From the NCBI GenBank assembly GCA_013214275.1, contig JABSPP010000025.1, positions 1 through 11,398 of the forward strand: a stretch of DNA of 11,398 bases, written 5' to 3'. This document shows, one piece after another, positions 1 through 6,140 of this stretch. Position 1 is the stretch's first letter. Each line of letters opens with the position of its first letter. Below the pieces are notes generated by a model, which made no database searches, was not told the origin of the DNA, and worked only from the letters and a program-made list of their open reading frames with translations. The position numbers were made by a program, and so were the translations under genes. The stretch is from Flavobacteriaceae bacterium. GTDB lineage: Bacteria; Bacteroidota; Bacteroidia; Flavobacteriales; Flavobacteriaceae.

Positions 1-334
1 ATTCATAGTCATCTTGATAAATTATTTCTGTAACATTAAATTTTTCTTTTTTAATGTCATATCCGAAAAACTCTCTAGCTGGAGCATTCATTTTGAGAAC
101 ATTTCCATGTAAGTCCATTAAAATGTAAGAGTCAATAATGTTATCGAAAATTCCATTGAATTCAATGGTTTGTTCATCAATTACTTTAGATAAGTTCTGA
201 TTAATTGAGGCTAGCTCCTCTGTTTTTTCGTAGAGCTCTAACGATTTTTGTTCGAGAATTCTCTCTGCTTGCCTCCTTGCAAGTCTTTCCCTTTCGAGTA
301 CTTTTTTATAAATGTGGACTTTGACATTATCCAT
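1..334 (-). CDS. PAS-domain sensor histidine kinase, N-terminal part only
   Basis: This is the start of a gene that leaves the window, and 111 codons are visible. The ATG at 334 overlaps the last 8 bases of the H-NOX gene (ATGGATAA), which argues for translational coupling. Residues about 5-58 are a charged, heptad-like helix containing ARRQAERILEQKSLELY, a coiled coil I associate with Bacteroidota sensor kinases. From about residue 60, the stretch around FNGIFDNIIDSYILMD and GNVLKMNAPAREFFGY reads as the first half of a PAS domain. The kinase core (H, N, G boxes) would lie beyond the edge, so the kinase call rests on the N-terminal architecture and on its operon partners, an H-NOX sensor and a receiver protein. 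No membrane segment is visible, so a cytoplasmic enzyme regulated by the H-NOX protein is the best inference. It could instead be a hybrid kinase or a PAS-containing cyclase. Confidence 0.75.
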   Translation of the reverse strand, partial: MDNVKVHIYKKVLERERLARRQAERILEQKSLELYEKTEELASINQNLSKVIDEQTIEFNGIFDNIIDSYILMDLHGNVLKMNAPAREFFGYDIKKEKFNVTEIIYQDDYE

Positions 335-869
335 TTTTTGAAATCACAAATTTTACTTCAGAGCCGTCTTCCTTTATTTTTTCATAAGTAATCGTAGCAT
401 CTTGTTTATAATATTCTAATGCCTTTTCCATAAGTCCTAAGCCAAAAGCATACATGGATCTGGAAGAAAAATATGTTAAAATAAGAGTATCATCATCTTT
501 CACTGTTACTTCAAATCTTGGTAGTTCTGCGTCAGGATAAATTTTTTGAACTTCTACGTGAATATGGCTTTCTACAGAGGAAAGTAAGTCTATGGCGTTG
601 TCATAAGAGTCTAAAATCTGAGGGTAGTCCTTTTTAATTATTTTAAAAAAATAAAGCCCGTAAACATGAAGTAAACGATCTACAGAAATATTTGTATTAC
701 GACTTAAATTCGTAATTAGTGATAACATTTCTGAGAATTGATAGGTTCCTATGCTTGTGTAAATTCCTTTAGAGGGAAGCTCTGATTGAGTGATAATTTC
801 TTCAACCGATTCCAATCCAAAGATTTCTTCTACAAGATCTAAAAAACCAATAAAAATAAATCCTTTCAT
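327..869 (-). CDS. hnoX: H-NOX (haem NO-binding) gas-sensor protein
   Basis: This is a stand-alone H-NOX domain of 180 residues, the usual length. It starts MKG as the family does and has IHVEVQKIYPDAELPRF at 103-119. His104 sits seven residues before Tyr111-Pro112, as the proximal haem ligand does in soluble guanylate cyclase. The haem-propionate motif YxSxR is Tyr133, Ser135, Arg137. Compared from memory with the O2-binding Thermoanaerobacter protein, the distal Trp9, Asn74 and Tyr140 align with Phe9, Phe74 and Phe142 here. An apolar pocket of this kind is known to disfavour O2 and permit NO binding. The ATG overlaps the receiver stop by one base (TAATG), and the 3' end overlaps the kinase start. 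In known systems H-NOX proteins bind and inhibit a partner kinase when NO-bound, and the gene order fits that role. The family call is secure; NO selectivity is inferred. Confidence 0.93.
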   Translation of the reverse strand: MKGFIFIGFLDLVEEIFGLESVEEIITQSELPSKGIYTSIGTYQFSEMLSLITNLSRNTNISVDRLLHVYGLYFFKIIKKDYPQILDSYDNAIDLLSSVESHIHVEVQKIYPDAELPRFEVTVKDDDTLILTYFSSRSMYAFGLGLMEKALEYYKQDATITYEKIKEDGSEVKFVISKNG

Positions 870-1273
870 TACACGGAGATTAATTCATTATTTGTCCAAT
901 AATTAATGAGGGCAGTAATTTTTTCTTTATATTCTTCGTAGTGAAGTGGTTTAATCATATACCCTGAAGCTCCTATCTCATAACACCTTCTAATATCGTT
1001 ATGATAGTTTGAGGTTGACATGACAATAATGGGGATATACTGTAGCTTTGAGTTATTTTTTAAAATTTTGAGAAACTCAATTCCATTGACCTTAGGCATA
1101 TTTAAATCTAAAACAATTAAATCTGGCAACGTCTTATCTTCCAATATCTTTACGGCATCTTCTCCGTTTCCTGCTTCTACTATACTATGATTAGCCGAAC
1201 TAGAAACTACTTTGGTAAATTTCATCCGTTCTATTAAGTCATCTTCAATAAGCAAGATTTTTAATTTTTTCAC
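869..1273 (-). CDS. Single-domain CheY-like response regulator
   Basis: This 134-residue receiver domain has no output domain. The acidic pocket is Asp11-Asp12, the phospho-acceptor is Asp56 in IVLDLNMPKVNG, the switch residue is Thr87 in VMSTSN, and Lys108-Pro109 form the conserved KP pair. The start is GTG at 1273: an in-frame stop lies eight codons upstream and no ATG intervenes. It is the first gene of the operon and shares one base with the H-NOX start. A lone receiver may hand phosphate to another protein or act by protein contact, and here it is probably phosphorylated by the kinase encoded two genes downstream. A candidate promoter (TATTTTTG on the minus strand, 1303-1310) and a palindrome at 1316-1337 lie just upstream. 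The family is certain; partner and output are inferred. Confidence 0.93.
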   Translation of the reverse strand: MKKLKILLIEDDLIERMKFTKVVSSSANHSIVEAGNGEDAVKILEDKTLPDLIVLDLNMPKVNGIEFLKILKNNSKLQYIPIIVMSTSNYHNDIRRCYEIGASGYMIKPLHYEEYKEKITALINYWTNNELISV

Positions 1274-1302
1274 AGGATAGATTAATTTAAAATTTCAAAT
1301 TA

Positions 1303-1310
1303 CAAAAATA
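1303..1310 (-). promoter_or_regulatory. Candidate -7 box of the receiver/H-NOX/kinase operon
   Basis: Read on the minus strand this is TATTTTTG, a perfect match to the Bacteroidota TAnnTTTG box, 29 bases upstream of the GTG start. No TTG lies at the ideal -33 spacing; the nearest one falls inside the adjacent palindrome. In AT-rich DNA such boxes also occur by chance. Confidence 0.4.
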
Positions 1311-1315
1311 ACTAC

Positions 1316-1337
1316 AAGCTAAACAATTCTTTAGCTT
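1316..1337. promoter_or_regulatory. Palindrome, possible operator of the H-NOX operon
   Basis: Two perfect 8-base arms, AAGCTAAA (1316-1323) and TTTAGCTT (1330-1337), are separated by six bases. The site sits five bases upstream of the candidate -7 box, where a dimeric regulator would compete with or contact RNA polymerase. It is not followed by a T-run on the minus strand, so it does not look like a terminator. It does not match the FNR/CRP half-site pattern. The role is inferred from symmetry and position only. Confidence 0.4.
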
Positions 1338-1407
1338 AAAAGACCAAAAAATTAGACGAATGGTATTTATATTAAGACCAGCGGGAAAGTAGGGCTGAAT
1401 TATTTTG

Positions 1408-1478
1408 AGGTGCCGAGCGGATTCGAACCGCTGTAGATGGTGTTGCAGACCACTGCCTAGCCACTCGGCCACGGCACC
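1408..1478 (-). tRNA. tRNA-Cys (GCA)
   Basis: On the minus strand a 71-nt cloverleaf can be folded. The acceptor stem is GGTGCCG with CGGCACC, the D stem GCC/GGC, and the anticodon stem GTGGT/ACCAT around loop CTGCAAC (anticodon GCA, Cys). The T stem is AGCGG/CCGCT with loop TTCGAAT. The discriminator base is U73, the identity base expected for tRNA-Cys. CCA is not encoded, as the next bases are CAA. A TAAATTTG box lies 12 bases upstream. The neighbouring receiver gene lies 134 bases downstream on the same strand. Confidence 0.97.
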
Positions 1479-1489
1479 ATATTGGTTTG

Positions 1490-1497
1490 CAAATTTA
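1490..1497 (-). promoter_or_regulatory. Candidate -7 box of tRNA-Cys
   Basis: The minus strand reads TAAATTTG, an exact TAnnTTTG match, ending 12 bases before the mature tRNA 5' end. That would put the transcription start only a few bases upstream of the tRNA. No clear -33 TTG is visible. Confidence 0.45.
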
Positions 1498-1635
1498 CAC
1501 TTTTTTTACTTTTCGATCTATTTTTTTGAGTTTATCTCAATCGCGCAGATTCAACTGACAAATGCATGTTTGCCTAATGCTATCAATGTAAAAGACAACC
1601 CTTTTTTACTTACTATGTCTTTTATTTAAAGTTGA

Positions 1636-1710
1636 CCACCATTTTTATATTGGTGAATGAATGTGTGGAGAATTCACCTTTGTTAAATTAACAACTGAAC
1701 TAAGAGGTGA
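1636..1710 (+). other. Cluster of alternating inverted repeats upstream of the secreted-protein gene
   Basis: The 269-base gap between the tRNA and the next gene holds no coding sequence I can support, but it is rich in dyads. CACCA (1637-1641) pairs with TGGTG (1651-1655). GGTGAAT (1652-1658) pairs with ATTCACC (1672-1678). TCACCT (1674-1679) pairs with AGGTGA (1705-1710). GTTAAATTAAC (1682-1692) is itself a palindrome. Because the middle arms can pair either way, mutually exclusive hairpins are possible. This could be leader-RNA structure, an operator array or chance. Confidence 0.25.
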
Positions 1711-1766
1711 TTGAATAAATTTACCTTATTATGAGTTTTACTGATCAATGATGCATTACTTTTTTT

Positions 1767-1774
1767 TATATTTG
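1767..1774 (+). promoter_or_regulatory. Candidate -7 box of the secreted-protein gene
   Basis: TATATTTG matches TAnnTTTG and ends 13 bases before the ATG at 1787, leaving a very short leader. If used, it excludes the upstream in-frame ATG at 1748 and supports the signal-peptide start. No good -33 element is present. Confidence 0.3.
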
Positions 1775-1786
1775 GAAAAAAATATC

Positions 1787-2485
1787 ATGAGACATTATCC
1801 AATACTAATTTTAACTTTTGCTTTTACTTTCCAGATAACAGCTCAAAATATTCGAACTACTGCGTTTGAAAGTATTCTAAACAGAGGTGCTGTTTTAAAT
1901 CTAAGTCCCATTGGCCGAGATCTAGAAAAGAAGGGAATGGACGAAGAGTCTCGCAGAAAACTCCTGGAAAAGCAGTATTTGACTATCGCATACAGTCCCT
2001 GCTATGTTGATGGATTTAAAACACTAGCATACCTCAGATACAACCTTTATGACGATCAGATGGAATTTGTTAAGAATGAGAACATCTATTATTTGAAAAA
2101 AGAAAAAGGAAGAAAAATCCAATTTACAATCTCAAGAAGTGTGTATAAAATTTATGAACTGGATGGGGATTTGGGATATTTTTTAGTGCAAGTTGATGGA
2201 AAAAGTTCACTTTTAGTGAAGCAGTCTTCTAGATTCTTAGAACCTAGAAAAGCAACTACCAGTTATGGAGTTGATAAACCAGCAGACTTCAAGAGATCTA
2301 AAGATGTATATTACATTGTGTTTAATGATGAAAGTGTAGTCAAGGTTCCAATGAAGAAAAAAGAATTACACATCATATTTGGAACCAAAAAAACTATGAT
2401 AAAAGAATATGTCAAAAAGAATAAGCTGAATCCTAAAAATCTTAAAGATTTAGAGAAGTTAGTCGTTTACTACAATACACTTTAA
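1787..2485 (+). CDS. Secreted protein of unknown function
   Basis: I do not recognise a named family. I chose the ATG at 1787 (232 residues) over the in-frame ATG at 1748 because it places a clean signal peptide at the N-terminus: MRHYPILILTFAFTFQITAQ, with likely cleavage before Gln20. The mature part is basic and lysine-rich, has one Cys (Cys72) and no membrane segment. The middle (about 70-160) alternates short hydrophobic and charged stretches and is probably beta-rich. The last 45 residues form a lysine-rich module around ELHIIFGTKKTMIKEYVKKN that ends in VVYYNTL. I recall similar tails in exported hypothetical proteins of Flavobacteriia. It stands alone on the plus strand and converges with tsaB only 27 bases away. 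A periplasmic or surface location is inferred; the function is unknown. Confidence 0.75.
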   Translation: MRHYPILILTFAFTFQITAQNIRTTAFESILNRGAVLNLSPIGRDLEKKGMDEESRRKLLEKQYLTIAYSPCYVDGFKTLAYLRYNLYDDQMEFVKNENIYYLKKEKGRKIQFTISRSVYKIYELDGDLGYFLVQVDGKSSLLVKQSSRFLEPRKATTSYGVDKPADFKRSKDVYYIVFNDESVVKVPMKKKELHIIFGTKKTMIKEYVKKNKLNPKNLKDLEKLVVYYNTL

Positions 2486-2493
2486 AAGGTGTA
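2476..2493 (+). terminator. Weak hairpin between convergent genes
   Basis: TACACTTT and AAGGTGTA form a stem of about seven pairs that overlaps the stop codon of the secreted-protein gene. It is followed by a poor T-run (AATTTC). Pairing is better on the plus strand (a T-G wobble) than on the minus (a C-A mismatch). It may help end transcription towards tsaB, but it is weak. Confidence 0.25.
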
Positions 2494-2511
2494 ATTTCAG
2501 AAGTCTAACGT

Positions 2512-3204
2512 TTATTGTTTTAAACCATTTTTCTGAGGTGATGCCACAAAATCTTTCAAATAGTATGGTTCAAAGTAAGCAACATCTTCGAAATTATTTT
2601 CTAGAAACTTTTGATAGGATATTGTTGCCATATATTTAGCCGAAGGAAATACATCGTCAATAAAGTTAGCATGTGGATGGTGTATGATTTTTTTACATTT
2701 TTCTATCCCATCACCTAGAAAGAAAACTTGTGAATTTTCTAATTCATTGTAAAATGAAGAGGCATCAATAATTTCAGCCATGGTTTCTCTGACGATCTTG
2801 AAGCCGCTGTCAAAAACAGCAGCATAAACCTCCATTCTGCGCGCATCAATCATAGGGACGATTAAGCCTTGATCAATAGAACATGCTCTAGCAAGAATTT
2901 CTAAAGAATTGACGGCAATTAAAGGGATGTTGTTGGCGAAGCAGAGACCTTTTGCGGCAGATACACCTATTCGTAATCCCGTGTAAGACCCTGGCCCTTT
3001 TCCTACTGAAATGGCATGAATTTCTTTAAATGAAAAAGCGCCACGTTGCATACAATCTAGGATAAAAGGGTGTAATTTCTCTGCGTGGGAATAGCCTTCA
3101 GAATTAAGCTCCTTCAGATACACCAGAGAGCCATTCTCTGAGATACTTACAGAGCAATTTTTGGTGGAAGTTTCTATGTGTAAAATTCTAATCAAATCGC
3201 TCAC
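2512..3204 (-). CDS. tsaB: tRNA threonylcarbamoyladenosine biosynthesis protein TsaB
   Basis: TsaB is the non-catalytic TsaD partner in the complex that installs t6A at position 37 of ANN-decoding tRNAs, in the cytoplasm. The ASKHA fold shows as ILHIETSTKNCSVSIS (7-22), the family loop GKGPGSYTGLRIG (68-80) and IDARRMEVYA (119-128). The C-terminus EPYYLKDFVA is also typical. At 230 residues it has the normal length. No ATG is available: an in-frame TGA lies four codons upstream, and the candidates are GTG at 3204 (used here) or TTG at 3195. A TATTTTTG box (3204-3211) ends on the G of the GTG, so if that box is the promoter, the TTG start (MIRILHIETS) would be the real one. It follows the TolC gene on the same strand after a 65-base gap. 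Confidence 0.93.
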   Translation of the reverse strand: MSDLIRILHIETSTKNCSVSISENGSLVYLKELNSEGYSHAEKLHPFILDCMQRGAFSFKEIHAISVGKGPGSYTGLRIGVSAAKGLCFANNIPLIAVNSLEILARACSIDQGLIVPMIDARRMEVYAAVFDSGFKIVRETMAEIIDASSFYNELENSQVFFLGDGIEKCKKIIHHPHANFIDDVFPSAKYMATISYQKFLENNFEDVAYFEPYYLKDFVASPQKNGLKQ

Positions 3205-3269
3205 AAAAATACGTCATGAAAAATCTCAGTATATTGTCAATACATCGTAGTCCATGTTAGATCGTTGAA

Positions 3270-4616
3270 TTAATCTAAGTTTAATTCTCCGTAGTAAAAC
3301 TGAAGCACCTTTGTTTTGAAAATAAAGTCAAATTTATTTCTAATTAAAGTTGACTGCGCATTGACAAACCGGTTTCTCACCAAATCAAAATCAAAAATAG
3401 ACATGGCACCTAGATTAAAACTTTCTTGCGCATTTTTAAAAGCCTCTTGTTGTGCTTCCAATGAAACTTTGGCAGCTTCATAGGTTTTTAAAGCAGCTTT
3501 AGTGTCGGCATAAGCCTGTTCAATGGTTTGTTGTAATTGTAATTTCTCATTGGTTAAATTTAGCTCAGAAATTACTTTGCTTACTTGTGCTCTTTCTATA
3601 GTATTTTTGGTTTGTAGCCTATTAAAAATAGGAATGTTAAGGTTTAAAGAAACTCCATACCGAAAACGATCTGACAGTTGGCTGAAGAAATTGTCGTTAG
3701 TCTGTCTTGTTCCGTCAGGAAATACTAATAAATTGTTAAATTGGTTGAAATAAGAAGTGCTAGCGCCAACACTGTACGTTAGGGTAGGTAAAAAGGCTCC
3801 CTTTGCAATTTCTATGTTGAGGTCAGCATTTTTTAATCCCAACTCGGCTCTAGTAATTTGTGGTTGTGTGGTTAGTGCTTTTTTATAGACTTTGTTGGCA
3901 TTTTCGTATAGCAAAACAGCAAGCGGAGTTCCAACATTTATATCTTGCACATCAAAACCATCGGCTGGAACTTGTAGTAATTGTGCCAAATTTAATAATG
4001 CTATGGTTAAAACATTTTCTTGAATCACCACATTTTGTTGATCATTTGCAGCAGTAGATGTGACGTTTAACAGATCTCCTTTGGGGATAATTCCTGCAGT
4101 AAAGCGGTCTTTAGCAGCACTCACTTGTTTTTTACTTATGTCTGCTTGGACTTTTGCAACGGATAGATTTTCTTTTGCAAACAAAACATTGAGATATCCA
4201 TTTACGATCAAAAGAGAAATATCGTTCTGAACTCTTTTCAAGTCTAACTCTCCCGATCTTATTCCAAGCTGTGCCTGTTTGTAAGAGTTTAAATTTCTAA
4301 ATCCATTAAAGATAGTACCATTTACAGATAGGTTAAAATTGGTATTTAAGTTATTGGTATTTCTCAAAACACCAAATTCATCTGGAGACAAACCAGAACT
4401 CACATTAGAACCAGAAGACGCATTTACTGAGGGTAAAAAATTACCTTTAGAAATCTCCATATCTTCTTGATTCAACTCCACATTGAGCACATTTTGTTGA
4501 ACCGTGATATTATTTTCCAATGCGTGTTCTACACATTCTCTTAGTGTCCATTTTTTTTGTGAAAAGCCCAGAGATACATACAGAAGAGATGTAAGGAGCA
4601 AAAATGTTGTTTTCAT
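3270..4616 (-). CDS. TolC-family outer-membrane efflux protein
   Basis: This is an outer-membrane channel of tripartite export systems, forming a trimeric beta-barrel with a long periplasmic helical tunnel. It has 448 residues, normal for the family. The signal peptide is MKTTFLLLTSLLYVSLGFSQ, followed at once by WTLRECVEHALENNITVQQ (23-41), the family's N-terminal helix. Two similar helical halves follow (about 40-220 and 240-440). They contain the paired phrases LNVLFAKENLSVAKVQADIS and AYADTKAALKTYEAAKVSLE, and the second half has the usual phrase FNLGAMSIFDFDLVRNRFVNAQ. No periplasmic adaptor or inner-membrane pump is adjacent: upstream are oxidase-assembly genes and downstream is tsaB. 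The substrate therefore cannot be guessed, and its partners are probably encoded elsewhere. A TAATTTTG box lies 83 bases upstream. Confidence 0.95.
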   Translation of the reverse strand: MKTTFLLLTSLLYVSLGFSQKKWTLRECVEHALENNITVQQNVLNVELNQEDMEISKGNFLPSVNASSGSNVSSGLSPDEFGVLRNTNNLNTNFNLSVNGTIFNGFRNLNSYKQAQLGIRSGELDLKRVQNDISLLIVNGYLNVLFAKENLSVAKVQADISKKQVSAAKDRFTAGIIPKGDLLNVTSTAANDQQNVVIQENVLTIALLNLAQLLQVPADGFDVQDINVGTPLAVLLYENANKVYKKALTTQPQITRAELGLKNADLNIEIAKGAFLPTLTYSVGASTSYFNQFNNLLVFPDGTRQTNDNFFSQLSDRFRYGVSLNLNIPIFNRLQTKNTIERAQVSKVISELNLTNEKLQLQQTIEQAYADTKAALKTYEAAKVSLEAQQEAFKNAQESFNLGAMSIFDFDLVRNRFVNAQSTLIRNKFDFIFKTKVLQFYYGELNLD

Positions 4617-4698
4617 ATTGGTTAGATTCTTTATGTAATATGCAATACTAAAAAAGTTGAGTTGATTAATGAACTCATAAAACGTTACACAAGACGAC

Positions 4699-4706
4699 CA
4701 AAATTA
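4699..4706 (-). promoter_or_regulatory. Candidate -7 box of the TolC-family gene
   Basis: The minus strand reads TAATTTTG, an exact TAnnTTTG match in the 124-base gap upstream of the gene. It predicts a leader of roughly 75 bases. No convincing -33 TTG is present, and no terminator is seen between it and the preceding CAMC mini-protein gene, so read-through is possible. Confidence 0.33.
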
Positions 4707-4740
4707 GGATATGTTACAGTTTAATGCTCTTATTGAAATG

Positions 4741-4962
4741 TTAATTTTTGGCAGTTTTTCTATGCCGGTAGATAAAGAATAAAAATAGTCCAACCAAGAT
4801 ATAGGGAAATATCATCAGATAGGTAATTCCAGAGTTTACTCCTTCGGCCATTCCCACATCACCATTTTCAATGATAGCCTTACACATAGCACATTGAGCA
4901 TGTAAGCTTGATGAAATGAAGATCGTAACAAGGACGATAAAGTGCCGCATCGATTTATACAT
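4741..4962 (-). CDS. Small CAMC-motif membrane protein
   Basis: This is a 73-residue protein of unknown function. Residues 5-22 form a signal-peptide-like segment ending SSSLHAQ, followed immediately by Cys24-Ala-Met-Cys27. A single membrane helix covers about 46-65 and a basic tail (YRHRKTAKN) ends the protein. If the leader is cleaved before Gln23, the CxxC lies at the extreme N-terminus of the mature protein, on the periplasmic face. It is not a lipobox, since Gln precedes the Cys. The ATG at 4962 overlaps the DUF420 stop by 8 bases; the ATG at 4950 (MRHFIV) is an equally good start. It is the last gene of the SCO/DUF420 cluster, and the position suggests help with copper or thiol chemistry in oxidase assembly. 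I recall similar small proteins at this place in other Flavobacteriia. The function is inferred from context only. Confidence 0.75.
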   Translation of the reverse strand: MYKSMRHFIVLVTIFISSSLHAQCAMCKAIIENGDVGMAEGVNSGITYLMIFPYILVGLFLFFIYRHRKTAKN

Positions 4963-5500
4963 AGTATGGAGAGATCATTACATACACAATAACGCCTGTA
5001 ATTGCAACATATAACCAAAGTGGGAATGTAATTTTTGCCATCTTTTTATGTTGTTTAAATTGCCCCAGTTTCGCCCTCATCAGGGTAATTAATACAAAAG
5101 GAATAATAACAATTGACAGCAGTATGTGTGAGATCAAAATAAAATAATAAACATATTTTATGATCCCTTCACCTTCATACGGAGTTGAATTTGAAGTCAT
5201 GTGGTAGGCTACATACATGAGTAAGAAGATTACAGAGCACGCAATAGCCAGAGTGTTTAATCGTTCGTGTAGTTTGCGTTTCCCATTTTTAATTGCCACG
5301 ACTGAAAAAATTAATAGTATTGCTGTTAACCCGTTGATGGTTGCGTAAATGGGAGGTAAAAAGCTCAGTGGTTTGATGTTCACGCCAAGTTTTTGGAGGT
5401 TGATCCCAAATAGGGCGGCCACAGCTATAGGAATGGCAATTGAAAGAATGGTAATTATTTTTTTATACCTCTTTTCTTGAATTAAAGTGTCTTTACTCAT
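4955..5500 (-). CDS. DUF420 (CtaM-like) integral membrane protein
   Basis: This is a 181-residue polytopic protein of the DUF420 family. Five hydrophobic segments are visible at about 15-36, 48-70, 82-104, 118-141 and 157-178. Histidines at or near membrane boundaries are His78 (KLHER), His100 (VAYHMT), His125 (ISHILL) and His151 (KQHKK), a pattern suited to metal or haem contact. In Staphylococcus aureus the DUF420 protein CtaM is needed for a functional aa3-type terminal oxidase, and a similar assembly role is likely here. It is translationally coupled: its ATG overlaps the SCO1 stop by 8 bases, and its own stop overlaps the next gene by 8. The family is secure; the molecular activity is not known. 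Confidence 0.88.
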   Translation of the reverse strand: MSKDTLIQEKRYKKIITILSIAIPIAVAALFGINLQKLGVNIKPLSFLPPIYATINGLTAILLIFSVVAIKNGKRKLHERLNTLAIACSVIFLLMYVAYHMTSNSTPYEGEGIIKYVYYFILISHILLSIVIIPFVLITLMRAKLGQFKQHKKMAKITFPLWLYVAITGVIVYVMISPYYV

Positions 5501-6140
5501 TTAATAATCTTTTTATATCTTCTTTTAACTCTTGAATCTGATCAGAAAATCCGTGTTCCTCAACAGCTCTATAATATTTGATAGGGTTTCCAAATTCATC
5601 ATTCCTAGATCGGATGTACCCCTGTTTATCAACAAGAGCGAATAACCCCGAATGTTCAAAGCCTCCATGAACTTCATTTCCTTCATTCCCTGCATACAGC
5701 TGAAACCCTAAGTTGGATAGCTCGTAAACATATTCTTGTGGTTTCCCTGTTAACAAATGCCAATCTTTATGTGTTATCCCGAAAGATTGAGCATAGGTTT
5801 TTAGCACCTTGGGAGTGTCGATGTCTGGTGTTATTGAAATGGATGCAATTCCAAATTCTGGATGTCCAAAAAACTCATTTTCGATCGTTAACATCTTTTG
5901 ATTCATGATGGGACAGATGGAGGGACAGGTGGTAAAGAAAAATTCAACAACATATACTTTATCCTCGTAAGTAGTGTTATTTACGAGCATTCCGTCTTGA
6001 TTGATAAATTCAAAACTGGGAACTTTCTCGAAGCGATGTAAGTCGGCTTTTTCAAAACGCTTTGCGACTTTAGGAATGACATAGATTCCAAATATCAAGA
6101 CGATAAAAGCGATTCCTATGTAGGAGTACTTATGATTCAT
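5493..6140 (-). CDS. SCO1/SenC copper chaperone for cytochrome c oxidase
   Basis: SCO proteins deliver copper to, or reduce, the CuA centre of oxidase subunit II on the outer face of the membrane. This one has 215 residues, with a single N-terminal anchor at about 6-23 and a thioredoxin-fold domain. The copper ligands are all present: Cys72 and Cys76 in TTCPSICP and His163 in FEHSGLF. Other family features are ISITPDIDTP (101-110) and the final strand ALVDKQGYIRS. The start overlaps the upstream SCO-like gene as ATGA, and the 3' end overlaps the DUF420 gene. With ctaB and subunits III and IV just upstream, it belongs to one oxidase-biogenesis neighbourhood. Confidence 0.95.
   Translation of the reverse strand: MNHKYSYIGIAFIVLIFGIYVIPKVAKRFEKADLHRFEKVPSFEFINQDGMLVNNTTYEDKVYVVEFFFTTCPSICPIMNQKMLTIENEFFGHPEFGIASISITPDIDTPKVLKTYAQSFGITHKDWHLLTGKPQEYVYELSNLGFQLYAGNEGNEVHGGFEHSGLFALVDKQGYIRSRNDEFGNPIKYYRAVEEHGFSDQIQELKEDIKRLLNE

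Noticed and set aside
1287..1472. Open frame on the minus strand running through the tRNA
   Set aside because: It is mostly tRNA-Cys sequence and its flanks; the cloverleaf with U73 explains it.
1405..1629. Plus-strand open frame antisense to the tRNA
   Set aside because: Its first third is the tRNA complement and the rest is low-complexity AT-rich sequence with no family resemblance.
3232..3242. TATTGTCAATA palindrome between tsaB and the TolC gene
   Set aside because: It is too short and AT-rich to act as a terminator, and no T-run follows on the minus strand.
3523..4057. Plus-strand open frames inside the TolC-family gene
   Set aside because: They are antisense to a well-supported full-length gene and show no domain, signal or promoter of their own.
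4836..5018. Alternative minus-strand frame across the DUF420 and CAMC genes
   Set aside because: It overlaps two better-supported overlapping genes in another frame and has an unnatural Cys-rich composition.
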